Assembly: GCA_964558875.1 (NCBI GenBank)
Contig: CAZLGM010000033.1
Span: 1 to 19,327 of the forward strand
Source: CAZLGM01 sp964558875
GTDB taxonomy: Bacteria; Desulfobacterota; Desulfobulbia; Desulfobulbales; Desulfocapsaceae
Length of the DNA stretch: 19,327 nucleotides
Reading direction: 5' to 3'
Made by a program: the position numbers and the translations under genes. Of this stretch, positions 1-7,139 are shown piece after piece; the stretch's first letter is position 1; the number at the start of each line of letters is the position of its first letter. The notes beneath the pieces were generated by a model. It saw nothing but the letters and a program-made list of their open reading frames with translations, was not told the origin of the DNA and made no database searches.

Positions 1-894
1 GATCAGGTTTCCACCGTAATAGATACCGTTTCTGCAGTTTATGATGTCATTAAATACCAACAGCAGATCGATATGTTACGTAAGCAGCAACAACTTTTAC
101 AAGGCCATATTGCGCTTACAAAAATGAAGCAGAAAACAGGTCTGGCAACAGCCATGGATCTGTATCGCGCCCAAATACGAATTAAGGAAATACAAAACGA
201 GCTAACCACTGTTCAGGAGCTTCTAGCCAATGGCATAGACCAATTAAAGGACTTGCTTTCAGCCGATCTGTCAGGGATGCTGACTGTTACAGCACCGGTG
301 TATTACCAGCCGTTGCAAACACCTTTGGATGAAGCGGTCCAAACGGCAATGAAAAATCGCATCGAACTCGATCAGGTCAATCGAAGAATTATGGAATCGG
401 AACGAAAATACATCCTGGCCAAGAAAAATATACTTCCGCAACTTGATCTCAATTTGGATTATTCTAAACACGGTGCCAATAGTTCTTTTGATTTAGATGA
501 AGAGGATGTGTCAATTACTTTCAGTGGTTCGACTGATATTTTTCGCACGCAGGAAAGAGCCGCTTTCGAACAATCAAAAATTGATCTGAAAAGTAATCAA
601 ATGGATTTGGAAGAGATGAAGATCGCCATTGTGCGTGAAGTTCGTGCCCAGATCAATCGTATGGAAAAAAAGAAAAAACTGATAGCTGATCGTCATGAAC
701 AATTACGGCAGGCTCAGGGAAAATTAAGGCTGTCACATTCCAAGTTCAACCATGATTTAACCGATAACTTTGACTTACTGGAATCCCAGACACAGGTTCA
801 AGAGGTTCAGCTGGACCTGCTGGCTGATACTGTCGATTATATTGTCGATACCTATAGATTTAGAAAAACTCTTGGAACTCTTATCGAAAGATAG
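1..894 (+). CDS. TolC-like outer-membrane efflux channel, 3' part
   Basis: The reading frame is open from base 1, so the start codon and signal peptide lie outside the window; 297 residues are visible. The protein is almost entirely long amphipathic helix rich in Gln, Lys, Glu and Leu, with short breaks containing polar and proline residues. This is the repeated coiled-coil hairpin pattern of the outer membrane factor (TolC/OEP) family, which forms a trimeric channel across the outer membrane and periplasm. It ends 8 bases before an HlyD/MacA-type adaptor gene, and a MacB-type ATPase and permease follow further on, which is the standard partner set of a tripartite ABC efflux pump. The segment near residues 155-180 (VSITFSGSTDIFR) resembles the strand that crosses the outer membrane in the second OEP repeat. 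Family assignment is good; the exported substrate is unknown. Confidence 0.85.
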   Translation, partial: DQVSTVIDTVSAVYDVIKYQQQIDMLRKQQQLLQGHIALTKMKQKTGLATAMDLYRAQIRIKEIQNELTTVQELLANGIDQLKDLLSADLSGMLTVTAPVYYQPLQTPLDEAVQTAMKNRIELDQVNRRIMESERKYILAKKNILPQLDLNLDYSKHGANSSFDLDEEDVSITFSGSTDIFRTQERAAFEQSKIDLKSNQMDLEEMKIAIVREVRAQINRMEKKKKLIADRHEQLRQAQGKLRLSHSKFNHDLTDNFDLLESQTQVQEVQLDLLADTVDYIVDTYRFRKTLGTLIER

Positions 895-902
895 GTGAAA
901 AA

Positions 903-2345
903 GTGAAACCAAACGTAAAAGTCTCAACTTTTCTTTCAATCGTCCTGATCGTAGTCATTATTTCAATTATGACTCTTCTGTTTTCCTCAGACGATAAGAG
1001 AGAAGACCTGCTCATAGCAACAGCTCAAAACCAAAGTTTTTCAATAGAGCTGAATCTTATCGGCATCCTGGATGCCGCAAAATCACACATGATTTCATCC
1101 GCTCTGGAGGCAACCAGCGGGACCATTATTTACCTTATTGAAGACGGAAAAATGGTCAAAAAGGATGAACTTCTCGTACGCTTTGATGATTCGGCCATAA
1201 AAAAAGAGGTTGCCCAGTATCAAGCGGAAGTCGAAAGCTATACTGCTGCTGTCAGTGCCGCAGAGCAGATTGTTGCTTTTGAAAAAAGCCAGGTTGAAAG
1301 AGAAATTGCCGGTGCCCACTATAGTAAAAATGTAGCAGCACTGGAATTTAAACGGTTGGAAGAAGGTGAGGGACCTTTAAAGATATCCACGTTGAATGAA
1401 GAACTGCAACGGATAAAGAGTGAATTGAAACGATACCAATCATTCATGTCTGATCTGAACAAGTTAAAAGACAAGGGGTTTGATAATCCGTCCGAGATCA
1501 CATCAACAAAAGATAGAATATCAGTTTTACAGGCCAAACTTAATTCAGCCCAAAAGCGTTACCAATCATATAAACTTCACGTATTACCGGCTCTTATTGA
1601 AAGTGCAAAGGCAAAAGTTCAAAACAGCGAATTGATTGTCCAACAGACTATACAGGGAGGGAAACACAAAATTGCAAAAACTAAGGCCGGGTTATTGCAG
1701 GTAAAAGGTGTTCTGGAGACTAAAAAGAGTTCTCTTGACAAGGCCCTTTATATACTTTCTCAAACCGAGATACGAGCGCCTTTTGAGGGTATCGTTATCC
1801 ACTACATTACCTTTCGGGATGGTGAAAAAAGAAAACCCCGTGAGGGGGACTCGGTATTTATCAACCAACCTATACTGTATCTCCCGGATATCTCAAAAAT
1901 GATCGTGAAATCAAAAGCACGGGAAACTGACCTGCATAAAATCAGACTGGGCCAAAAGTGTGTCTTTCATGTAGATGCCTATCCCGACGCCAGATTAACA
2001 GGCGTTATAACATTTATAGGCTCATTGGCTACAGCGGAGGATGACGGTAAAACGCATGGGAAATTTTTTCAGGTCGAGTTTAAAGTCGATCAGACTGACT
2101 TACGGTTACGGCCCGGTATGACAAGTCGAATATCTATTTCCTCCGACCAGGTGAAAGCTGCTTTAACCATTCCTATACAAGCTGTTTTCACTGATGAGCA
2201 GGATACAATCTGCTATATCAGAAAGAGAAACGGTACGTTTGAGAAAAGAGTGATCACCATAGGAAGGCAGAATGAGGATTATGTCGAAATAACAGGAGGT
2301 CTTCAAGAGGGAGATAAGGTCAGTCTTATCCGGAGAACCAAATAG
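903..2345 (+). CDS. HlyD/MacA-type periplasmic adaptor of ABC efflux pump
   Basis: A 480-residue membrane fusion protein linking an inner-membrane ABC transporter to the TolC-like channel encoded just upstream. The GTG start at 903 lies 8 bases after the preceding stop, and the AGGTGA overlapping that stop serves as ribosome site. Residues about 9-29 form one hydrophobic anchor. Residues about 66-105 are the first lipoyl half-motif (SGTIIYLIEDGKMVKK). Residues about 105-285 are a very long Lys/Glu/Gln-rich coiled-coil hairpin. The second lipoyl half follows around 285-330 (EIRAPFEGIV), then a beta-barrel domain and a membrane-proximal domain ending in GGLQEGDKVSLIRR. It is longer than typical MacA (about 370 residues) because of the extended hairpin. 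Its last ~69 codons recur at 3956-4162 as the left end of a tandem duplication. Family call is firm; substrate unknown. Confidence 0.9.
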   Translation: MKPNVKVSTFLSIVLIVVIISIMTLLFSSDDKREDLLIATAQNQSFSIELNLIGILDAAKSHMISSALEATSGTIIYLIEDGKMVKKDELLVRFDDSAIKKEVAQYQAEVESYTAAVSAAEQIVAFEKSQVEREIAGAHYSKNVAALEFKRLEEGEGPLKISTLNEELQRIKSELKRYQSFMSDLNKLKDKGFDNPSEITSTKDRISVLQAKLNSAQKRYQSYKLHVLPALIESAKAKVQNSELIVQQTIQGGKHKIAKTKAGLLQVKGVLETKKSSLDKALYILSQTEIRAPFEGIVIHYITFRDGEKRKPREGDSVFINQPILYLPDISKMIVKSKARETDLHKIRLGQKCVFHVDAYPDARLTGVITFIGSLATAEDDGKTHGKFFQVEFKVDQTDLRLRPGMTSRISISSDQVKAALTIPIQAVFTDEQDTICYIRKRNGTFEKRVITIGRQNEDYVEITGGLQEGDKVSLIRRTK

Positions 2346-2351
2346 CCGATG

Positions 2352-2490
2352 TGTAAGCGGTCAGTGGGCATACCTGCTGCATATGATCGGCAAGCCTTAT
2401 GTTGCACCAGCACACGGTGTCTTACCGCTCGGAGTCTACGCTTTGCTACGCTTACCTGTCCGCTTCAGGCACGTGCTGTCACCGCTTACA
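2352..2490. repeat. Inverted-repeat-bounded element, copy 1
   Basis: A ~139-bp noncoding segment in the adaptor-ATPase spacer is bounded by a perfect 10-bp inverted repeat, TGTAAGCGGT at 2352-2361 and ACCGCTTACA at 2481-2490. The interior has shorter self-complementary or repeated pieces (CTTACC, GCTTACC, TACGCTTTGCTACGCTTACC). The paralogous segment at 4169-4306 keeps the layout with imperfect ends. It could be a small miniature inverted-repeat or REP-like element, or a structured leader before the ATPase gene. Only these two copies are seen in the window, and both arise from the local duplication, so mobility cannot be shown here. Confidence 0.55.
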
Positions 2491-2540
2491 ATTTTTCCAT
2501 AAGATTAGATATGTTGCCTACCACTTGATTGGTTGCACCG

Positions 2541-2970
2541 ATGTTGGTACAGGTTCAAAATATCCGTAAAGAAAATCTGCTTGGAAGAAGACTATTCCAG
2601 TTCTACGATCAATCGACTTGCAAGTCGATGAGGGTGAATCCGTATTAATAATCGGACCGTCAGGATTGGGCAAATCCACATTACTTCATATTTGAGGCGG
2701 TTTGGATACTGCGGACAGTGGATCTTATCTGTTTGATGGAAAAATATGCTTTTCCTCTCTGATTCCGAACGAACCTGGATTCGCGCAAACCAGATAGGTT
2801 TTGTTTTTCAAACCTTTGACCTGTTGCTGGAACTCAATGTTGTTGAAAATATCCGTCTGCCATTTTTCTATAACCGTTTCGATCCGACTCTCCAGAAGGA
2901 GTTGGTAGATCGAGCTGCAGAAAAAGTCTGGCTCACTCATAGAAGGAATCATCGTCCGGTTGGCCAATAA
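2541..2970 (+). pseudogene. Degraded MacB-type ABC ATPase (copy 1)
   Basis: This is a decayed copy of the intact ATPase at 4357-5019. It starts with the same ATG and the first residues MLVQVQNIRKE. It then loses one base near 2580-2592 (shorter A/G run than copy 2), carries a Walker A change from GSGKS to GLGKS, has an in-frame TGA in CATATTTGAGGC near 2690, and loses another base in GATGGAAAAATATG near 2740. The frame from 2746 to 2970 stays open and still encodes the Q-loop region (GFVFQTFDLL), then ends six codons after HRRNHRP, where a deletion joins it to the end of the permease. The LSGGE signature, Walker B and switch His are gone, so it cannot be an active ATPase. Confidence 0.92.
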
Positions 2971-3104
2971 GAATCACTTTTTTATCAATGTTCTTGCCTT
3001 TTGTATTAGCTTGTATTACCGGTATTCTATTCGACATTTATCCAGTAATAAATGCTGCACGAATAGACTCGTTTCTTGCATTCAGGCTGTTTAAAAACAA
3101 CTAA
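2961..3104 (+). pseudogene. Last 47 codons of MacB-type permease (copy 1 remnant)
   Basis: From TGGCCAATAAGAATC onward this matches the 3' end of the intact permease (from about 6134 in copy 2) in its own reading frame, encoding WPIRITFLSMFLPFVLACIT and the INAARID motif. Small indels near 3085 change the end from LALRAV to LAFRLFKNN before the stop. It is joined directly to the ATPase remnant in a different frame, so the two do not make a fusion protein. It covers only the last transmembrane helix and tail. Confidence 0.9.
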
Positions 3105-3115
3105 AAGGAAGAAGA

Positions 3116-3856
3116 GTGATGGAAACAAAAGGGACCAGGGTCATGAAGACAGGAATTGTTTCTTTGATGATAATGAGCTTATGCTATATACATCCTGCAA
3201 CTCTCTCGGCCCAAACTGAATCGCAGGGCTCAGACACATCACCAGAGTTTTTAAAAAAATACGAAACAGAAGATAATAACAAAGCGACACCGATAACTGA
3301 AACTCCTATCACAATTAGTGAAGAGAAAAAAGTACGACCCCCAAAACAGGCTGTAGAAAAAACCAAGACTGAACCCCGGGTTGTTGTATCAAATTCGGAT
3401 GATGACGGTAAGACCTGGCTGTACGTCGGAGTAGCAACTGCCGGTGTTGTTGGAATTGCAGCCGCATTAGCCAGCAGCTCAGGCTCTTCGGACACTGAGG
3501 AGTCAACAACTACAACAACGACATCAACCACTCAAAAAAAAGTTGGTCCAGATATCGAAGGCAGTGACTGGACTGGTACTCTGGATATCAGGAGAAGCGG
3601 ATATGAAGGGAAACAAGCGATTACAGCTACTATTACTCATAGGGGATCAGCCGTAACAATCAGAACATCATCAACTCTTCATCACGGGAAACATTTCAAA
3701 GGAAAAATTTCGAGTAGCGGCTATATCAAAGTATATGATACAAGTGGTGGTAAAACTTGGACAACCCATTTTGGTAGAGCCAGTAGTTCAAGTATTCGTC
3801 TGTATGATGCTGTAAATGATGAAACCTCTCATGACAGGTTACGTCTTTCGCGTTAA
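3116..3856 (+). CDS. Exported protein of unknown family, paralogue 1
   Basis: I do not recognise this 246-residue protein. The GTG start at 3116 is preceded by a good ribosome site (AAAAGGAA, 6-7 bases upstream); an inner ATG at 3143 would begin directly at the signal peptide. Residues about 10-33 are a signal sequence with a likely cut after ATLSA. A low-complexity Lys/Glu/Pro/Thr region follows, then a hydrophobic Gly/Ala helix at about 100-121 (YVGVATAGVVGIAAALA), a Ser/Thr tract (about 122-142), and a C-terminal domain of about 100 residues (from VGPDIEGSDW) that looks beta-rich and ends RLRLSR. A paralogue lies at 6290-7021: N-terminal halves are nearly the same, C-terminal domains differ more. 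It stayed intact while the ABC genes of the same duplicate decayed, which suggests a function of its own. Likely envelope location; role unknown. Confidence 0.82.
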   Translation: MMETKGTRVMKTGIVSLMIMSLCYIHPATLSAQTESQGSDTSPEFLKKYETEDNNKATPITETPITISEEKKVRPPKQAVEKTKTEPRVVVSNSDDDGKTWLYVGVATAGVVGIAAALASSSGSSDTEESTTTTTTSTTQKKVGPDIEGSDWTGTLDIRRSGYEGKQAITATITHRGSAVTIRTSSTLHHGKHFKGKISSSGYIKVYDTSGGKTWTTHFGRASSSSIRLYDAVNDETSHDRLRLSR

Positions 3857-3899
3857 TTGATTCTTAGGTTTCATACAGCTTATAAGATATGATTTAATC

Positions 3900-3938
3900 A
3901 GCGCTGTATCTACGTTTATAGATACAGCGCTTTATTTA
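3900..3938 (+). terminator. Rho-independent terminator after paralogue 1
   Basis: A perfect 13-bp stem (AGCGCTGTATCTA at 3900-3912, TAGATACAGCGCT at 3919-3931) with loop CGTTTA is followed by TTATTTAT. It lies 44 bases after the stop of the small exported-protein gene. The same hairpin recurs at 7065-7096. Because of the duplication, it now sits between the adaptor gene and the only intact ATPase/permease pair. Confidence 0.88.
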
Positions 3939-3955
3939 TCCTTCGTTATTGAGAG

Positions 3956-4162
3956 TCCTCCGACCAGGTGAAAGCTGCTTTAACCATTCCTATACAAGCT
4001 GTTTTCACAGATGAGCAGGATACAATCTGCTATTTCAGAAAGAAAAATGGTACGTATGAGAAAAGAGTGATCACCATAGGAAAGCAGAATGAGGATTATG
4101 TCGAGATAACAGGAGGGCTCCAAGCGGGAGATCAGGTAAGCCTTATCCGGAGAACCAAATAA
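3956..4162 (+). pseudogene. Orphan 3' fragment of the adaptor gene
   Basis: These bases repeat the last ~69 codons of the adaptor at 903-2345 in frame (SSDQVKAALTIP through VSLIRRTK and the stop). There are six amino-acid changes, for example R to K twice and E to A. The fragment covers only the membrane-proximal domain, has no signal sequence and no ribosome site before the internal GTG at 3968, and begins right after a terminator. It is best read as debris at the duplication junction. It places the left endpoint of the duplication inside the adaptor gene. Confidence 0.9.
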
Positions 4163-4168
4163 CCGATG

Positions 4169-4306
4169 TGTAAACGGTCACTGGACATACCTGCTGCGGG
4201 CGATCGGCAGGCTTTATGTAACACTGGTACTCGGATCCTTGCCACTCGGTGTCTGCGCTCCGCTCCGCTTACCTGCCCACATCAATACGCCCTGTCACCG
4301 CTTTCA
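4169..4306. repeat. Inverted-repeat-bounded element, copy 2 (degenerate ends)
   Basis: This is the paralogue of 2352-2490 in the spacer before the intact ATPase. The ends are TGTAAACGGT (4169-4178) and ACCGCTTTCA (4297-4306), with two mismatches in the 10-bp inverted repeat. The interior keeps CTCGGTGTCTGCGCTCCGCT and CTTACCTGCCC. The remaining ~50 bases to the ATPase start (4307-4356) are AT-rich with no promoter I can defend. Confidence 0.5.
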
Positions 4307-4356
4307 ATTATTCCTTAAGATTAGGTATGTTGCCTACCACTTGATTGGTTACAGAG

Positions 4357-5019
4357 ATGTTGGTACAGGTTCAAAATATCCGTAAAGAATATCTACTTGG
4401 AAAAAAGACTATTCCTGTTCTACGATCCATCGACTTACAGGTCGATGAGGGTGAATTCGTATCAATAATGGGACCGTCAGGATCCGGCAAATCCACATTA
4501 CTTCATATTTTAGGCGGTTTGGATACTCCGGACAGTGGATCTTATCTGTTTAATGGGAAAAATATGCTTTTTCTCTCTGATTCCGAACGATCCTGGATTC
4601 GCGCAAACCAAATAGGTTTTGTTTTTCAAACATTTGACCTGCTGTCGGAACTTAATGTTGTTGAAAATATCCGTCTGCCTTTTTTCTATAACCGTTTCGA
4701 TCCGACTCTTCAGAAGGAATTGGTAGATCAAGCTATAGAAAAAGTCGGGCTCACTCATAGAAGAAATCATCGTCCGGTAGAACTCTCAGGCGGGGAAATG
4801 CAACGAGTCGCTATTGCCAGAGCACTGGTGGTGAATCCCAAACTGATTCTGGCAGATGAGCCAACCGGAAATCTTGACAGCAGCAATTCGAGTGAAATAC
4901 TGTCTATTTTCCGGGAACTTCATTGTGACGACACAACGATCATTATGGTGACTCACGACCAAAAGGTTGCCGATCTGTCCCAAAAAACCTATGAAATTCT
5001 GGATGGTATCCTTATTTAA
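4357..5019 (+). CDS. MacB/LolD-type ABC transporter ATPase
   Basis: A 220-residue nucleotide-binding subunit that powers the adjacent FtsX/MacB-type permease. The Walker A motif GPSGSGKST is at residues 39-47, the Q-loop Gln at 91 (FVFQTFDLL), the signature LSGGE at 143-147, Walker B LILADEP at 163-169 followed by TGNLD, and the switch His at 200 (VTHD). The TGNLD extension and overall length are typical of the MacB/LolD/FtsE group. I chose the ATG at 4357 because it begins the usual N-terminal strand (MLVQVQNIRKEY); a TTG four codons upstream (4345) is possible, and neither has a strong ribosome site. The permease ATG follows the stop after one base, suggesting coupled translation. A broken paralogue lies at 2541-2970. 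Confidence 0.93.
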   Translation: MLVQVQNIRKEYLLGKKTIPVLRSIDLQVDEGEFVSIMGPSGSGKSTLLHILGGLDTPDSGSYLFNGKNMLFLSDSERSWIRANQIGFVFQTFDLLSELNVVENIRLPFFYNRFDPTLQKELVDQAIEKVGLTHRRNHRPVELSGGEMQRVAIARALVVNPKLILADEPTGNLDSSNSSEILSIFRELHCDDTTIIMVTHDQKVADLSQKTYEILDGILI

Positions 5020-5020
5020 T

Positions 5021-6268
5021 ATGTTAAGTCGATTGGGTCTTACGCTTCAAACCGGTTATCGTTCACTGATGATCCACAAGTTTCGCTCATTCTTAAGCAT
5101 TCTTGGAGTTGTTTGTGGAGTAATGGCAGTCATGTCTATGATATCCACCGGTGAGGGAGCAAAACAGGAGGTTCTGCAAAAGCTGGAACGATTAGGCTTA
5201 AAAAATATCTATATTAAACAGCTTGCTCTTACCAGTGAACTCAAGAAACAGGTTGAAGAAAAAAAATCATACGGACTTACACTGTATGACATAAATCGCT
5301 TAAAAACATTGTCCCCAGCTATTTCTCAAATTGGAGCAATGCGTAAAGTCCTGTTGACGCCAGTTGCAACCGGGGCAAACATTGTACCAAATAGTATAGA
5401 GTGTTCTGATAATTATGATGAGTTGTTGGGTTTGCAGATCAATTCCGGTCGGTTTATCAGTGTGAGAGATATTGAAGAGAGGAATCTCGTTTGTGTTTTA
5501 GGCAGCTCTTTGTCATCAAAGCTTGGTAAACAGGGAACAGTTGGCAGTTTTATTCGTATATATGACCAGTTGTATAGAGTTGTAGGTGTTCTTTCAAGAA
5601 ATGATGAAGGGAGTGGTGGACAAGGCAAAATCAGAACGGAGAACTTCAACGACACCCTTTTTCTACCATTAAACATCCTTAAAATATCGTCGGCAACTTT
5701 CAATCCGAACACGTCTGATTTTCCACTAACCCAGGTTATTGTTGAAGTAAACAAGAAGGATCAGGTTGAAACTGTGGCTAAGCTCATAAGCAGAACCCTT
5801 GAAATCACCCATAACAATGTTCAGGATTATTCCATCATTGTACCTTTGGAATTATTGTCACAATCATTAGCCACCCAGAGAACGTTCAACCTGGTACTTG
5901 CAGTGATAGGAGGAATATCCCTGTTGGTTGGTGGGATTGGTATTATGAATATAATGCTGGCTACTGTCACGGAAAGAAAACATGAAATAGGTATTCGCAG
6001 AGCGGTGGGAGCCACTCAAAACAACATAGTTTCACAATTTCTGACAGAATCGTTTATGCTCACCCTGTGTGGAGGGGTGCTCGGGCTGGTTGCCGGTCTG
6101 GTTTGTATTTCCGTTATTGAATCTTTAGCAGGCTGGCCGATAAGAATTACTTTTTTATCAATGTTCTTGCCTTTTGTATTAGCTTGTATTACCGGTATCC
6201 TATCCGGTATTTATCCTGCGATAAATGCTGCGCGAATAGACCCGATTCTTGCATTAAGAGCTGTTTAA
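5021..6268 (+). CDS. MacB/FtsX-type ABC transporter permease
   Basis: A 415-residue inner-membrane permease of the MacB/FtsX family. Transmembrane helix 1 lies at about residues 20-45 (FLSILGVVCGVMAVMSM). A large periplasmic domain of about 230 residues (MacB core type) follows, then three C-terminal helices: around 290-315 (LVGGIGIMNIMLATV), 340-365 and 375-400. The motif TERKHEIGIRRAVGA and the ending INAARIDPILALRAV are classic for MacB-like permeases. The ATG at 5021 follows the ATPase stop by one base; an in-frame ATG at 5003 would overlap the ATPase gene. Unlike E. coli MacB, ATPase and permease are separate genes. With the upstream adaptor and TolC-like protein it makes a complete tripartite exporter. 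Substrate unknown; the neighbouring polysaccharide genes and small exported proteins are candidates by context only. Confidence 0.92.
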   Translation: MLSRLGLTLQTGYRSLMIHKFRSFLSILGVVCGVMAVMSMISTGEGAKQEVLQKLERLGLKNIYIKQLALTSELKKQVEEKKSYGLTLYDINRLKTLSPAISQIGAMRKVLLTPVATGANIVPNSIECSDNYDELLGLQINSGRFISVRDIEERNLVCVLGSSLSSKLGKQGTVGSFIRIYDQLYRVVGVLSRNDEGSGGQGKIRTENFNDTLFLPLNILKISSATFNPNTSDFPLTQVIVEVNKKDQVETVAKLISRTLEITHNNVQDYSIIVPLELLSQSLATQRTFNLVLAVIGGISLLVGGIGIMNIMLATVTERKHEIGIRRAVGATQNNIVSQFLTESFMLTLCGGVLGLVAGLVCISVIESLAGWPIRITFLSMFLPFVLACITGILSGIYPAINAARIDPILALRAV

Positions 6269-6289
6269 AACAACAAAAAAGGAAAAAGA

Positions 6290-7021
6290 GTGATTGAAAT
6301 AAAAGAGACCAGCGTCATGAAGATAGGAATTGTTTCTTTGATGATAATGAGTTTATGCTATATGCATCCCGCAACTCTCTCGGCCCAGACCAATTCTCAG
6401 GGCGCAGATACATCACCAAATTCTAAAAATAAAGACGAAATTGAAAATAATTACAAAGCGACACCGATAACTGAAACCCCTGTCACAATCAGTGAAGAGA
6501 AAAAAGTACGACCACAAAAACAGGATGTGAGAAGAACCAGTTCTGAACCCCGGGTTGTTGTATCAAATTCGGATGATGACGGTATGACCTGGCTGTACGT
6601 CGGAGTAGCAACTGCCGGCGTTGTTGGACTTGCAGCCGCATTAGCCAGCAGCTCAGGTTCTTCTGACACTGAGGATTCCACAACTACAACAACTACCACT
6701 GAAAAAGTTGGGCCGGATATCGCGGGCAGTGACTGGAGTGGCAGTCTGGAGCTCAGGAGAGAAGGAAGTGAAGGGACAGAAGGGGTTACAGCTTCTATCA
6801 CTCATAACGGAGCAGCTGTGACCATCTCTACATCATCCACTCTTTCTTATGGGAAATATTTCAGTGGGAAAATTTCAAGTGGAGGTTATATCACAGTACG
6901 TGATAGAGATGGAGGAAAAACATGGACTACCCATTTTGTCAGAGCCACTGGAAAAAGTATCCGTCTGTATGATGCTGTAAATGAAGAGACCGATTATGAC
7001 AGGCTGCGTCTTTCTCGCTAA
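6290..7021 (+). CDS. Exported protein of unknown family, paralogue 2
   Basis: The 243-residue paralogue of the protein at 3116-3856, with the same layout. The GTG start at 6290 follows AAAAAAGGAA; a signal sequence at about residues 10-33 has a likely cut after ATLSA; a polar Glu/Lys/Pro region follows; then a Gly/Ala helix (YVGVATAGVVGLAAALA), a Thr run, and a C-terminal domain starting VGPDIAGSDWSG. Residues shared by both C-terminal domains include GKTWTTHF, IRLYDAVN and DRLRLSR, which suggests a compact beta fold with conserved aromatic positions. It starts 21 bases after the permease stop and is followed by a terminator, so it is the last gene of the efflux operon. It may be a substrate, a partner or a surface factor for the exporter. 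Function is not recognised. Confidence 0.82.
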   Translation: MIEIKETSVMKIGIVSLMIMSLCYMHPATLSAQTNSQGADTSPNSKNKDEIENNYKATPITETPVTISEEKKVRPQKQDVRRTSSEPRVVVSNSDDDGMTWLYVGVATAGVVGLAAALASSSGSSDTEDSTTTTTTTEKVGPDIAGSDWSGSLELRREGSEGTEGVTASITHNGAAVTISTSSTLSYGKYFSGKISSGGYITVRDRDGGKTWTTHFVRATGKSIRLYDAVNEETDYDRLRLSR

Positions 7022-7064
7022 TTGAGTCTTTGGTTTCGTACAGCTTATAAAATATGATTTAATC

Positions 7065-7103
7065 AGCGCTGTATCAACGTTTATAGATACAGCGCTTTAT
7101 TTA
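7065..7103 (+). terminator. Rho-independent terminator after paralogue 2
   Basis: An 11-bp stem (AGCGCTGTATC at 7065-7075 with GATACAGCGCT at 7086-7096) is followed by TTATTTAT. It is the duplicate of the hairpin at 3900-3931; one change at 7076 shortens the stem by two pairs. It closes the efflux operon 37 bases before the first glycosyltransferase gene. Confidence 0.82.
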
Positions 7104-7139
7104 TCCTTGGTTATTTGAGATAAAAGGAGTGTTGGCATA

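Larger units (their letters stand above)
2139..3955 (+). repeat. Tandem duplication, copy 1 (decayed)
   Basis: This block aligns end to end with 3956-7119. It contains the 3' end of the adaptor gene, a spacer with an inverted-repeat element, an ATPase remnant, the last codons of the permease, an intact small exported-protein gene and a terminator. The left edge is set where TCCTCCGACCAGG (2139) matches 3956, and the right edge where the post-terminator sequence switches to adaptor sequence near 3953-3956. It is about 1.35 kb shorter than copy 2 because of one internal deletion joined at 2960/2961, which corresponds to about 4778-6133 in copy 2. No transposase or long flanking repeat is visible, so the duplication looks like illegitimate tandem amplification followed by divergence. 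Confidence 0.9.
3956..7119 (+). repeat. Tandem duplication, copy 2 (complete)
   Basis: This is the full-length copy of the duplicated unit: adaptor 3' fragment, spacer with inverted-repeat element, intact ATPase, intact permease, small exported protein and terminator. The left junction falls in GTTATTGAGAGTCCTCC (about 3945-3961), where post-terminator sequence abuts adaptor codons. The right end is where similarity to copy 1 stops, just after TTATTTGAG near 7119. Synonymous and amino-acid differences are spread through the unit, so the event is not recent. Confidence 0.88.

Noticed and set aside
3184..3531. Minus-strand frames opposite the two small exported-protein genes
   Set aside because: They appear at the same place in both paralogues only because the plus-strand genes are paralogous; their Val/Ser-rich products mirror the Thr and Asp codons of the real genes.
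2139..7119. Transposon-mediated origin of the duplication
   Set aside because: No transposase, insertion-sequence ends or flanking direct repeats of useful length are visible at the junctions.
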